A DNA stretch of 64,000 bases, taken from Fennellomyces sp. T-0311. Taxonomy: Eukaryota > Mucoromycota > Mucoromycetes > Mucorales > Lichtheimiaceae. The notes beneath the pieces were generated by a model. That model ran no database searches, was not told the DNA's origin, and was given only the letters and a program-made list of their open reading frames with translations. The stretch covers positions 744,001 through 808,000 of the forward strand of contig JALLLT010000002.1 of the NCBI GenBank assembly GCA_025266875.1, written 5' to 3'. Shown here one piece after another: positions 1-13,785 of this stretch; the first letter of the stretch is position 1; every line of letters starts with the position of its first letter. The translations under genes and the position numbers were made by a program.

Positions 1-2135
<2,135 letters not shown>

Positions 2136-2700
2136 GTTGATGACAGCACAGTGGAGTTCTCGGAGAGAGAAAGAGCAAAAGTCGCGACCAGGCTGAACTG
2201 CGAATGGCACTTGAACGTCTCCCTGGATGGCTACCCAATGAGAACGGATCGGTAAGTGAAAAAAACTTTTAACGTTTAGGACGATGTGTATCGTTCTTCT
2301 CTTTTCTTTTTTCTCAATTAACAACACAACTCTTTCTCCCCAACTTTCGCCACAGACACTTTTTTCGCGCCTGTTGGTTATTCTACACATATATTCTCAC
2401 TTTCTGCTGGCCTGCCCACCATCCCGTCTCACGGAAACCACAAGCAAGCCTTTGTACGTTGCCGAAGAGTAGTACCCGTACAAGGTTACAGACCCTTTCA
2501 ACCACCTTGAGCCTTCCCAACCCTGCTATGCATTCTGGCGTTCCACCCGCACCACCTCCCAACTGAAGCATACTCTGTTACACTTTTTTCGCCAAGAAAA
2601 AACATTTATACAACACACACTTACCCATCATACACATCAACAATCAAATCTCCCTACTCTCCCCAAAAGTTTTAGCTAAAAGTAACTAATTATATAACAA
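2136..2700. promoter_or_regulatory. Divergent intergenic region between MAPK and SAM decarboxylase
   Basis: 565 bp separate the two divergently transcribed start codons. The stretch is rich in pyrimidine runs and A-rich blocks and ends in a TATATAAC sequence just before the SAM decarboxylase ATG. No conserved coding sequence or upstream ORF of obvious significance was recognised, so it probably holds both promoters and 5' UTRs. Confidence 0.5.
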
Positions 2701-4191
2701 ATGGTCGACCTCGTTACTCCGTGCCAAGGCGACAACTACTCGGCGCAGCAAGGTTGCTTCGAAGGCCCTGAAAAGCTTCTCGAAGTCTGGTTCTCTCCCT
2801 CTCCGCAGCGATTGGCGGATCATCAAGATCTCGATTATTTCAACTCTTCTGAGGAAGACGACATATCAAGCAACAACGACGACGAAGACAAGGTCGAGCG
2901 CATTGCGCGTTTCAGTCCGCCTCGGCCACACCGCCACGGCGAGTATCCACGAGCGCACACGGGGTTACGCGTGGTCCCCCGATCTGTGTGGGACGATGTG
3001 TTGGCACTTGTCAAATGCACGGTCCTTAACGTAATTACGAATGAACATGTGGACGCCTATCTTTTGAGGTAAGTAAAATTTTGAGCATGACGTAATTTGA
3101 GGCGATTAACATTTCTGTTTCATAACACCATTCCCAGCGAATCGTCGATGTTTGTGTATCCCCACAAGCTTATTCTCAAGACATGCGGAACCACCACGCT
3201 CCTCTTGGCGCTGCCGGAAATTTTAAAGGTCGCGCGTCAGTACTGTGGCTTTGAAAAGGTGTGGCGTGTTTTCTACTCCCGCAAGGCCTTCATGTTCCCT
3301 GAGCGCCAGGTCGGTCCTCATCGATCCTGGGACAGCGAAGTTGAATTCCTCAACAAGTATTTCGGTATGTTGCCACTGTTGTTTACTTTCAACCACGCGG
3401 CGAGAGATGGGCGCTGATAATCAATGATAGATAATGGCTCCGCATACACGATCGGCAAGGTCGCCACAGATCATTGGCACCTGTACCTCACCAAGCCTGC
3501 TGACGACGTGTTGCATCACAATGGGGTGGTAGCACCGGTTGTCAAGCGCGTTACCAAGCAACAGCCCTGTGATGACACTGAGGGCTGTGAGATCATGAGC
3601 AGCGGACAGTCAACCCCCGTGACTGAAAGCTCTCCCTTTGGCACGGGTCACACGTATCCCGACCAGACAGTGGAAATCCTCATGCGTCGCTTGAACCCTG
3701 ATATGATGCAACAGGGCTTTTATCATCACCCTGATCTAACCGAGTCGGGCACTGTAGGCGGCAAATGGGTTGACCAGTTGACAGGCATTGGTGCACTCTA
3801 CCCCGACGCGCAGATCGATTCGTTCCTGTTCGAACCCTGTGGCTACTCCAGCAACGGCTTGCAGGACGACCGCTACTTTACGATCCATGTCACACCCGAA
3901 CCTGCCTGCTCCTACGCTTCGTTCGAGACCAATATACCCGTGGAGGAATCGCATGCGTCCAACGACGGCCATAGCCCCATCGAGTCTCTCGTCAGCCAAG
4001 TGACACGCATCTTCAACCCTGAATCGTTCACCGTGACATTCTTCACCTCGCACCACCATAAGGATAACCATAACCACAGTCACATGGTGCGCTCGATGGG
4101 GTCGCTGGCTGGCGGCTACAAGCGCACGCACCGCATTCTGTACGAATTCGACGGTTACGACTTGGTGTACGGACATTACACAAAGGAATAA
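2701..4191 (+). CDS. SPE2: S-adenosylmethionine decarboxylase proenzyme
   Basis: Decarboxylates S-adenosylmethionine to supply aminopropyl groups for spermidine and spermine synthesis in the cytosol. Three exons fit consensus splice sites: 2701-3068, 3138-3364 and 3431-4191, giving about 451 residues, longer than the yeast enzyme. Near the N-terminus is the family segment [12 protein letters not shown]. The second exon opens with [20 protein letters not shown], which contains the Glu-Ser-Ser self-cleavage site where the serine becomes the catalytic pyruvoyl group. The third exon carries [11 protein letters not shown]. An acidic Asp/Glu-rich insert (roughly residues 40-65) sits ahead of the core. 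The start is chosen because it lies directly before the conserved N-terminus in an A-rich context. Confidence 0.95.
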
Positions 4192-4638
4192 AAACGCAAT
4201 GCAAATTTCCTCTTTACAAATTTATTGCGCCGATCTCATAAGCTTAACGAAATAAGCCAATTTTTCTGCGGTTTCTGTAGAGTTGCGGGGGTTCCAATTA
4301 GGATGTAATGATTGTGCTACCAGATTTTTCATTTATTTTTAGGTGTCGTGGAAACTTTTTAGGCTGAAGTCCTTTTCTTTTTCCATTTTTTTCGACTCTT
4401 GTGAAGGAAAGTTGCGTTTATATTTGTGTGTGAAGACAAACGAAACGCTTTTGCTTTTTTTAAACCTTCCTATTGCTGGCCAAGCGTCTTTATCCTCTCT
4501 TTTAACTCCTGTCACCTACCGCGGGCTTTTCACACTCCTTTTATCTTCCCGTTCAGCTGGTCTTTTTTCCCTTTTTTTCTTTTTTTTCGCCAAACTTCTT
4601 AACCTTCTTTCTTTTCTCTTTTTTTCAACCTTTTTCCA
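4192..4638. other. Intergenic, strongly pyrimidine-rich 5' region of the GT49 gene
   Basis: 447 bp with long T- and CT-tracts on the + strand from about 4370 to 4636, directly abutting the next start codon. ORFs crossing it on either strand are low-complexity and have no family features. I interpret it as 3' UTR plus the promoter and CT-rich leader of the downstream gene. Confidence 0.5.
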
Positions 4639-6028
4639 ATGAGGCTGGAGCTCACGCAAGCAGCGACCAAAGTATTCAAATTCTTTCTGATAAGCTACGC
4701 GATCGTCTCGGTCATCTACACCGCCACATATCTCTACACGACCTACAGCGGCACACACCATGATATCATTCCACGAGCACGCGAACAACAGGTCCCGCTT
4801 GGCGAACCTCAGCAACAGCTGAATGAGCACACCGTCGTTTGGTCCAATGCCCAGGGCTCCATCCAAGCCATGCCCGAGCAATTCCTAATGACCAAAATAT
4901 TCTCGGATGCCATGGGCCCTAGCAACCTGACGCCGTACTTTTTCCGCGCAAAAGCAACTTTTGACAAGGAGGACATCACCATGGCAACGCTTGTTACACG
5001 CAACCGGTTTCCCGTCCTATCTCGCCTCGCGACCAACCATAAAGGTAAAAAATTTTCTCTCTTAAAGTTTGATTATGAAATAAAGCTAAAGCGAATTGTG
5101 TGTCCAGGCCCCATTTCTGCCGCTGTCCATATCAACGATGACGAAACAAAGGATGAAGTCATAAAGGAAGTCCGTGAACTTTACGCTTCCAACCCAGATA
5201 TGCAGCAATACGTCGATTTGCATCTTATTTTGGACAAGTACGACCGCCAGTTCAATCTGTGGCGCAATATCGCAAAGCTCTTTGCACGAACCGACTATAT
5301 CATGATGCTCGATGTTGACTTTCATCTCTGTACCGACCTCCGAAAATCTATCCGATCCAACCCCGCCATCATGGATCGTCTGCGCAGTGGATCTACCGCC
5401 CTCGTGGTCCCTGCATTCGAATTTGCGGCCCAGGACGATGGCAACGACTGGCGCACGTTCCCCACCAACAAGAAGGATCTTTCTGAACTCGTAGAGAACG
5501 GCAAGATCGGAATGTTCCACAACTTTTGGTTCAAAGGCCACGGATCTACAAACTACACTCATTGGTACGATGCCGATAAATTGTACAAGGTCACCCACTA
5601 TGACTTCTCCTATGAGCCCTACATCATCTACAAGAAGGACGGCACGCCTTGGTGCGACGAGCGCTTTATCGGCTACGGCGCCAACAAGGCCGCGTGTCTG
5701 TATGAAATCTACCTGTCCGGCATCGAGTACTGGGTCTTGCCCAACGACTTTTTGATCCACCAGACCCATCGTTACCCCGAAGATGCCCGTAGAAAAGAGG
5801 TACGTCATGTGTATGTTTGTTTTCCATGGGCTTAGCGTGCTAACGTTCGTTCGACAGCGCCAATACAACCGCAAGCTGTACACTAATTACCGCGAAGAGG
5901 TTTGTTTGCGCTACGCCCGCAAGTTTTATATGGCCGGCGAGTGGGAGTCCCCCAAGGCTGAGAACCTTAAGAAAGAATGTGCCAAAGTACACGGGTTCCA
6001 GAGGAACTTTGCCACTACGACTGAGTAG
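4639..6028 (+). CDS. GT49-family (LARGE/B4GAT1-like) type II membrane glycosyltransferase
   Basis: Predicted Golgi glycosyltransferase of about 422 residues built from exons 4639-5044, 5108-5799 and 5858-6028. A hydrophobic segment near residues 12-35 acts as a signal anchor, giving type II topology. The catalytic region contains a DxD metal/nucleotide-sugar motif in YIMMLDVDFHLC and the downstream segments HNFWFKGHGSTNYTHW, WCDERFIGYGANKAAC and VLPNDFLIHQTH, all typical of the glycosyltransferase 49 family. In animals this family makes the glucuronyl/xylosyl polymer on dystroglycan. The acceptor in fungi is not known to me, and cell-wall or glycoprotein glycan work is only inference. The pyrimidine-rich leader just upstream is noted separately. 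Confidence 0.85.
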
Positions 6029-6385
6029 ACCTAACATATCCGCATTTGATCCCCCCTTTCAAACCTTTTTCCCCATTTCATGTGCATTCCCTTTATTCTC
6101 GTTCTTGCTTGTTTCGTTTAAACTGAACCTGTTGTAATTTTAAACACCCACACCAACCGCTTTTTATTATCGACACCCCTCCATAGAATCTCGCTCCGAA
6201 GCTCTATCCTTACCGCCTATTCTCTTTCCTTTCTCTTTTTGTTAATATCACTTTTGCTTTCAAATCATGCCGCTTGCACAACCGACTGCATTTGCACGTG
6301 AAAAACAATAAAGCGCTGGCGTTTCGTGGTTATTATAAGGAGAGCTTGCTTTTCAGGACATGATACCACTCTTCTGTCACCAACC
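6029..6385. other. Intergenic region, T/C-rich
   Basis: 357 bp between the glycosyltransferase stop and the lipase ATG. It is rich in T and C, contains an AATAAA-like sequence near 6306, and shows no recognisable gene or repeat. Confidence 0.5.
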
Positions 6386-8708
6386 ATGCCTCCAACCACA
6401 GGCCCTGGAGACAAAGAAAATGCCTGGCCCGTTCCTCACGCTGACAACATAACATCGCCCGTCGTCGCCAACGTAAAGTCCATCGCTTACGATGTCGCAT
6501 CGTTTTGGTCCAATGTAAAATAGCCCTGTCTCCCCTTTGAAACATCCCCCGGCTCATTTCCATATAGAAACTGTATGACCAACTCATTAGTCCTGCCAAT
6601 CCCAAAGCATACTACAATCACCTTCTCAAAGTGGCAACCAACTATGAGCAATGGGCCGAAGCCGCTGCAGTCCTGGACGATCTCGAAGGTTGCTTTTTAT
6701 CTTGATTGTTTGTTTGGAGCAGGAGCTAACACTCCACAGGGTTGGATGCATGGAAACGCGATCCGGTTGACAAGGAGTATGATTGGGAGCTTATCCAAAC
6801 TCGATTGGAACAACTCCAACGTGTCCGTGAAACCACGCAAAGCCAATCGGCCATGATCTTTGCCCTGCGCACGAGTTTAAGCCGAAACCTGGGCGACATG
6901 GGGAACCCTAAACTGTATTCACATAGTAGGATCGGGACCAAGGCCTTGATATCGTCGTACATTGAAGAGGTCGTCCGTCAGCTTAATTGGGTGTGCGACG
7001 AACCCTCGCCAGACCTAGACCTACGTGCAAAGCATGATTTTTTCATGACCATCCGTCAAAGCTTTGGACGTACTGCACTGTTGCTCAGTGGGGGTGGGAC
7101 CCTAGGCTTGAACCATTTGGGCGTATTAAAATGTTTACATAGCGCAAAGTTGCTTCCGCGTATCATTTCGGGTGCCTCGAGTGGCAGCATCATGGCAGCC
7201 ATGGTGTGCACAAGGACCGACGAAGAGATACCATACATGTTTAATCCCACCGGAATCAAATTGGTAAGCAGTATTCCCTTCTCTTTCACATGCCATGCGG
7301 CTGAACTGTAATGGTCAGGATGTGTTTGAACGCAATGGCCAGCCAGATACACCTTGGATGCGCTTACAGCGACTCGTATCCAAGGGTCAACTGTACGACC
7401 TGGAGATTCTGCAGGAGGCCATGCGCAGTAACCTTGGCGACATGACATTTCAGGTTAGTGCTGGGAAAAAAGTGCACTTGTCAAAAAACAGCTTTGCGTT
7501 TAAAAAAAGAAAAATGATGTCATCTTGTAGGAAGCATTCAATCGGACGCGGTGGATTTTGAACATTACAGTCAGTTCGTCGACTGTGTATGATATGCCAA
7601 GACTCTTAAATTATTTGACGGCGCCAGACGTGGTAATTTGGTCTGCTGTGTACGAATCCTCTTCTATCTAGAAAGCCAAGGCCGCTTCTCACCATCTTCT
7701 TTTAGGGCGGTTTCATGCTCCGTACCGTTTTTCTATGGCTCATCGGCATTGTACGCAAAGGACAAAAATGGAAACATCGTACCATGGAATCCAAGCGGTA
7801 AATATCGAACCACATAGCCTCCTGCTTTTCCAGCGACTAATCTTATTTACAGAACAATTATATATCGATGGTTCCGTTGACAAGTAATATGATGAATTAT
7901 TGCGACCGAAGGGCGCTAGTGACGCTAATTAATATTCATCAATGCTAGTGACCTTCCGATGAATAAGCTATCCGAATTGTTCAATGTCAACCATTTTATT
8001 GTCTGCCAAGTGAACCCGCACGTTATACCCTTTCTTCCGAAAACTAATTCGCCATCACCAATACGAAAAGCTGCCGGGTTCTGTATGCACTTAGCAAAGT
8101 CGGAAATTCAGCATCGATGCACACAGGTATGAAGCCCTATATTGCACACTAGCTCAAATTCTATTAGTTTTCTTACAAAACGTCCCATAAGAGCAGCTAA
8201 CGGAACTTGGTGTGGTGCCATCGTTTTTCAACAAAGTTCAATCCATCATTTCCCAAAAATACTCGGGTGATATTACTATTATTCCAGATATCGGCTATGG
8301 GGATTTTCTCAAGGTTCTTTCGAACCCCACAAATGATGTAGTCATGGACTCGATCGTTCGCGGAGAACGAGCGACTTGGCCAAGTAAGATTTTCTTTAAA
8401 ACAGCCAAGGAGGCGACTAATCTAATTGACTTGATTACTGTGCAGAGATTTCGATTATCAAAAATCATCTTCAGATTGAACTTACAATTGATGCTATTCT
8501 CTACCGTCTCCGCCTGAGACGTTTAGAAGAGCTCCCTTTCAATACAGGTAGCACGAATATTCAGCTAACTACATCCTTGTCCGCGACGACGCGACCGACG
8601 TTGGAAAACCGAGCTGCGTCTCATCTGGACATACCGCGCAGTCGAGAACGTATGTCTACTCAGCGAGGCCTAGCAATGACAACACAGGATGAAAAGGAGA
8701 AGCAATAA
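6386..8708 (+). CDS. Patatin-like triacylglycerol lipase (Tgl3/4/5 family)
   Basis: Lipid-droplet triacylglycerol lipase/acyltransferase. The ATG at 6386 starts an N-terminal region leading into a DUF3336-type segment (KAYYNHLLKVATNYEQW, about 6600-6650). The patatin core has the oxyanion motif SGGGTLGLNHLG (about 7087-7122), the nucleophile elbow GASSG in IISGASSGSIMAAMV, and the Asp of the catalytic dyad in YIDGSVDNDLP. At least eight introns are required. Solved boundaries include 6515-6567, 7650-7705 and the donor at 7798, after which the text reads through to the TAA at 8706-8708. The C-terminal tail is Thr/Arg-rich and looks unstructured. The next gene converges from the right with only 42 bp between the stop codons. 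Which of the yeast Tgl paralogues it matches best was not determined. Confidence 0.92.
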
Positions 8709-8750
8709 ATGAACAGGAAAAGCAAATATATTGTTTGTATATGTATAATG

Positions 8751-9314
8751 TCATCGAACCGCATTCTTTCTGAGTTGTGCGTTTTCATGTTGCAGTGCCT
8801 GAAAAAAGTAGAAAGTTTCTGTAAAAGGAAAATATGGCTATATTCGGGTTTTGTTTGGGAAACAGGGACGTAAACTTTACCTGTATGTAAGCTAATGCGA
8901 GCTGCAACACACGGCCTTTATTTGGCCGTTGCCCCGGTTGCTGACCAGCATCGGGAACGACTTGCGATATTTGTAAAATCGTATTATTGATATTGTCCCG
9001 CCTTTTCCGCTCAATGTGGTTATGGTTTTCCCGACGTCGTTGAATACGTTCAATAGCTGTTTTGCTATCCACTTCGTTTCTAAAGTCAAAAAGGGCGTTA
9101 AGACATATCGAGAAAAAACGAGAAACCAAAAAAGGTCATGCGTATCTGTTTTAAAATTTCTTTACCTGTTAAGTATATTGACGCCATTCACACGGTATGC
9201 CGTCTGTCGCTTTTTGGTCTTTTTCTTTGGCATTTGCGGTGACAAGTCGGTTGTGAAATTTAAAAATAATGCTTGTGGTGGCTGCTTAGTCAATGCGTCT
9301 TCAGTTGAAACCAT
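8751..9314 (-). CDS. Small bHLH transcription factor (USF/Cbf1-like)
   Basis: Predicted DNA-binding regulator of about 130 residues. The ATG is at 9314-9312, with two introns. The basic region and helix 1 read ENHNHIERKRRDNINNTIL. The His, Glu and Arg at the standard positions are those that contact E-boxes of the CACGTG class. Helix 2 (NKGRVLQLALAYIQ) is followed, after an intron, by a short last exon ALQHENAQLRKNAVR that resembles the beginning of a leucine-zipper extension. A basic patch PKKKTKKRQ upstream could serve as a nuclear signal. Binding specificity is inferred from the family only. It lies tail-to-tail with the lipase gene. Confidence 0.85.
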
Positions 9315-11825
9315 GATGGGAATGAAAGGAGAGAGAAAGGATGAAGAGAGAAAGAGGAAAGAGTGTACATGAGTTATACTAACTCTTTTTTTTTTTCAAA
9401 ATGGTTACTTTTTTCGATCGGCGAGAAACTTTTGATCATATTGATTGGCAGGTAGTCGTGGGAAACCCGCTCCCGATGTCGGCCAACAGCTCCTCCTAAA
9501 AATTTCTGTAGCACGTGGACACACATTTTTGTTCGCCTGGTTTCTGTTTCTCGCTAATTCGGACGTTCCTGTTTTGCAAGGAACAAGTAAAACACTAGAA
9601 CCCTTTCATGGAAACTTATTTAATGTTTGTATATAGAAATTATTATCAAGAAAGAAAGGGTTGACCCTTAAAAAGTTTCGCTGAGATTTCCATCTTTCTT
9701 TACACGGTGACAGAGAGATTTAATGGAAAAAGATACAAATATAGTGTGAGCCGAGAACCAGCGTGCAAAAAAAAAGTGGCTGTTAATGGTCGACTTTAAG
9801 TGTCCCTGTTTCCGCGGGTCGACGCCGTTCCAACACCATTCTTCTATATAATAAGCCCTTACACTTATCCATGCCTCCGGCTATACGGAAGACTCACGTT
9901 TCCATTGCTTTACATTCTTCTCTTTGACGTCTTTTTGTACACAGTTTGGCGGAGTGAACAAGGGATGCATAGATCACCTTTTTTTTCCAGATCCAAGGCG
10001 GTCCATGCTTTACCAGCACCGGGTCATCGACAAAAAAGTAAACCTAATCTTAGTGTTACTCTTTTTTTCGCTGAAATTTTTCATGACCACTCTTTGACTG
10101 CCGGACATTTATCGTATCCATATAGTCAGCCCGTTGAGCTCTAATATTTCGTTAGATTACGGTATCGCTTAGTCTGCTGCTATGTTATAATGACAAAAGA
10201 AAGGAAAGCCATATCGTACGATATATATTGTATAATCTTCCTTGTATTTCTTCGGGTCTATTCCGTCCAGTGTGAAATCATAGAATTCACCGCAAGGGTC
10301 TCAAATTTGAATACAATATGGATAGAATGTGACCCGTTTGTGGCCATCAAGCTATAATTGGTTTTTCTTTCCGATTTATGGATGATCGTTCGACGGCGTC
10401 CCAAAATTTTGAAGTATTATACTCCACTTCAAGACCGTTTCATTGGCAATGGGTATCACGACATTTCTGTGTTCTTTTTTTTTCCATGAATACGTAGTCA
10501 GGTGAGTAGGTGGTACGAATAGTGTTTTTTATTCATCATGGTAAACCCAATGTACCATCGGTGAGAAAAAATTTATTATGCAATCGAAAAATGACCAGAT
10601 CTTCGCTGTTCCCCTGCGTTGCTGATTTTTTTGATCTGGTCACACCTTACCGAAGAAATCTATTGGACGTTTCTTCGTCAGTAAGCTGCTCTTAGAATAG
10701 AATGAAGCAATGTGCAACAGCCAAGCAGAAGAAAGGAGAAATAACGCATAAGGGAGGATTATACATAGCGTGGCGTTTCTTTAGGGGAAAGGTGGCCATC
10801 GAGGAGAAGACTAGTGATGGTTGAGAACTACTGCAAAGTATACTTTTGTGTACGTATCTATTCTAAACGGCTGCAAAATCATGAAGGCAAGTAATGCAGC
10901 ATATCATGAGATTAGGAAACGAGGGTGCATAATACCTTATTTCGAACAATATAAATTTGATGCATACGTACGTGCAACGAAAGGCATGGTAGATCAATCA
11001 GTTCAACATCGAAGGAAACGGATGATTCTTAAACATTATAAGCATATAGTATTGGAGGTTTTTTTTTTAGCAGAGTAGTTTTCGTGAATCTGCATATATA
11101 CGTACGAAAACCCGTTTGATTTGAAATATCGGTCATAATAGATGATATAGACTTTGGGATAATCCAAGCACAATGATCTCCGTGCTGCAACCACTCAATG
11201 TGTAATGCAGTATATACATAATTACTATTTTCACTGTGTACCTAACAAAGGATAACAAATATTGCAAAAATCTCGATTACCACTATTGCTAGGTGCAATA
11301 ATTTTCTATATCCACATGCTAAACGTAAGCAAGCGATCGCTATCATACGGGGTTCACCCTTTTCTTTGTGCCACATACGTCAATGGAGCCGTAGATACAC
11401 CTGATCTATTTCCATAAGCGATAACGGAGACTGTATTCCGAATAGCTGTGCACCACGATGCTTGAGCGCACTCTCATTTGATGCACCCGGAAATTTGAAG
11501 TCGGAGATCGCTTCAACTTTAGAGACATCATTCAAAACGATAGTCAGCAAAAAGTGAAATTGTTCCGTAATATGAATATTATGTCTACTCATTTTATTCT
11601 GTATACTGTTATGGCAACGACTGTGATGTTTTTTTTCTGTCCCATTGCCTGGTCATTAGAGATATCAGGGTACGCGCACACGTAGTATCCCGTGAGCGAT
11701 CCTGGTGCTCCTTTCGTGTAATGCAGGAGTATAACGCTTCTTTTGGGTACGCAATTTTACATCTACCGGACATATATTGACTTTCTTCTTTTTCATCATT
11801 GTTTTTTTCTATCTCCTTTACGAAA
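9315..11825. other. Gene-poor interval without recognisable gene
   Basis: About 2.5 kb of AT-rich sequence. Short ORFs exist (for example about 9800-10144 + and 11380-11592 -) but none shows a known domain, splice-supported extension or credible composition. A 10-bp inverted repeat (TGACCAGATC/GATCTGGTCA) occurs at about 10592-10642. The last few hundred bases presumably hold the promoter of the downstream transporter. Confidence 0.5.
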
Positions 11826-13724
11826 ATGGGCTACAAAACGATAAACACGTCAAGCAATGATGATATGCGACCGGCATATCTGGATGACGCGCATTACTGG
11901 AACGCTTATATAGACGAGCACAGACCATTACTCCAATTCAAATTCTCAAAACATGACGCTGTCAGAGACTATGAAACAAAAGAGGATCTTGATGATGATA
12001 GTGATCCTCGATACAAATGGGTCATTGTCGTTGCCGCATTTCTAGGAGGACTTCAATTTAACGGCTTTAGCTGTTGTTGGTAAGTTTATAGATACTTTTA
12101 CACAAGCAACCGTCTTATAACCATATCATACTTTTATTTTAGGGGTGAGGGAAACTTTTTTTGACTATATGGAACACCACATCGATATAGTCGAATATCT
12201 GCTAACAGATGCATATACTATGCAAAGGTGTTTTTCAGGACTATTACCAACGTGAAGAATTTGGCAAGTCAAACAGCGTTGTCATGCAGCTGTCTTTTAT
12301 CGGAGCTTTGCTTCCTTTCTTGCCATGTGTGTTTATAATTCCGTCCGAGATGATCATATCACGAATCCAAATGAAAGGAGCGCTCATAGCAGTATCCATA
12401 TTGGTGTTTCTTGGTCTCACTCTCGCAGCTTTCTCGACTCAAGTACGTGTTATTGTCATTGTCATTGTGCATACCGACATTTTGTATATATTAATCTGTT
12501 CGCAGATCTGGCAGCTTTGTTTGTCCTTGGGTTTATGCACAGCTACTGGGCTTGCAGTCTACTATACTGTAAGATCCAATAGAAAACCGTTTTTTCCCTC
12601 TAAAAATGCATGCTGATTTTTCTGGATGCAGGCGTGCGTGCGAGTGATCCCGCAATGGTTCACAAAAAATAGCGGGACTGCATTCGGTATCGTGACAAGC
12701 AGTTGTGCTGCCTCCGGCCTTGTTTTTCCACCGATGATAGCATGGGCTGCCGAATCTCTGGGTATCCGATGGTGTGGAACAAAAAGTGCTATTGCTTGCC
12801 AACTGTTCAACTAAATAGCAACGTACTATAGGACGTTTCTAATTCTCAGTTTGGTGTTCACCACTGTCAATATCGTGAACTGCGTACTTATTAAAGAACG
12901 ACCGGCAGTACAGCAAGAGGAGGTTAAAGACAGCGGGCTGAGCATTTGGAAACTCTTCAAGAATCGAAACTTTATCCTCTGGGCTGCTATTGCTACGCTT
13001 CGCGGAGCGGCTGATCTGATCCCTACAATTTACCTTCCATGTAAGAATATCCCTTTTTTATGTGAGCGTCGCTTTTCAATAACTTACGTATATATTGACA
13101 GCCTACGCCACACACATTGGGCTTTCTCCAATGCAAGGCGCGGCTATCTTGTCTGGTGGCGCAATAATGGGAATGCTCGGCTCCATCTCATCGGGGTAAT
13201 ATGCGAGATGCAGAGTAGATGAGATTGAGGTTACTAAGTTGCATACATTTGTATGACAGGTTCGTCGCAGACTGGATCGGAAACGTAAATACTTTGATAC
13301 TATACACTGTATTCAGTGTACAAGCTGTGTTTTACGTCTGGATGGATGCCGTTACATTCAATGCATTATTACTATTTATGATGCTCTGTGCCTTCTTTGG
13401 CAATGCATTTTTTGTTTTGAGTAAGGGATATACTGAAAGCGGTTGTATGGGTGGATATTAACGCAGGTTTGCTTTGCAGTCCTACCGATTTCTTATGACG
13501 TCGCAGTGCCCACACAAGAGTCACTCACTTTTGCAGTTGCTACTGCTGGATGCGGCATAGGGATGCTTGTTGGACCAATAATACCAAGCGCGATCGAAGC
13601 TACTGTCGATGCAGAGCCATACATGTCGCATAGATGGATTTGTGTAATCGCACCAACCATCGCAACTGTCCTTTGCTTGATCCTCAAGTTGAGACTACGC
13701 CGTGGATTCTTTGCAAAAGTTTAA
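11826..13724 (+). CDS. Monocarboxylate-transporter-like MFS permease (SLC16/MCH type)
   Basis: Plasma- or organelle-membrane transporter of the major facilitator superfamily. The ATG at 11826 begins a hydrophilic N-terminal tail of about 65 residues, then the first membrane segment WVIVVAAFLGGLQF. The family-typical GVFQDYY follows. Later segments include SFIGALLPFLPCVFIIPSE, FTKNSGTAFGIVTSSCAASG and, at the end, AVATAGCGIGMLVGPIIPS. Eight introns are inferred. Exon 1 ends at 12079 and the reading frame is kept only if a 2-nt exon (12143-12144) is spliced between it and the exon starting at 12228; this is reported as a finding. A later junction uses donor 12762 and acceptor 12818. The substrate is unknown; fungal members are often not true monocarboxylate carriers. 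Confidence 0.88.
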
Positions 13725-13785
13725 TTCAGTGTAAAAAGTGGCTAATGATTTTTTTAATGATGTATATAAAGTACAAAATGCGTAA

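Noticed and set aside
9800..10144. 114-codon + ORF in the 9.3-11.8 kb interval.
   Set aside because: Begins at a non-conserved site, has no domain, and its composition (Phe/Leu/Pro/Tyr-rich) fits translation of T/C-rich intergenic DNA.
10592..10642. Inverted repeat TGACCAGATC ... GATCTGGTCA.
   Set aside because: A 10-bp stem with a 31-nt loop in AT-rich DNA, no flanking duplication or adjacent gene; probably chance.
11380..11592. 70-codon minus ORF with a protein-like end (ALKHRGAQLFGIQSPLSLME).
   Set aside because: No family recognised, no credible upstream exons, and it is isolated; could be a relic, but the support is too weak for a feature.
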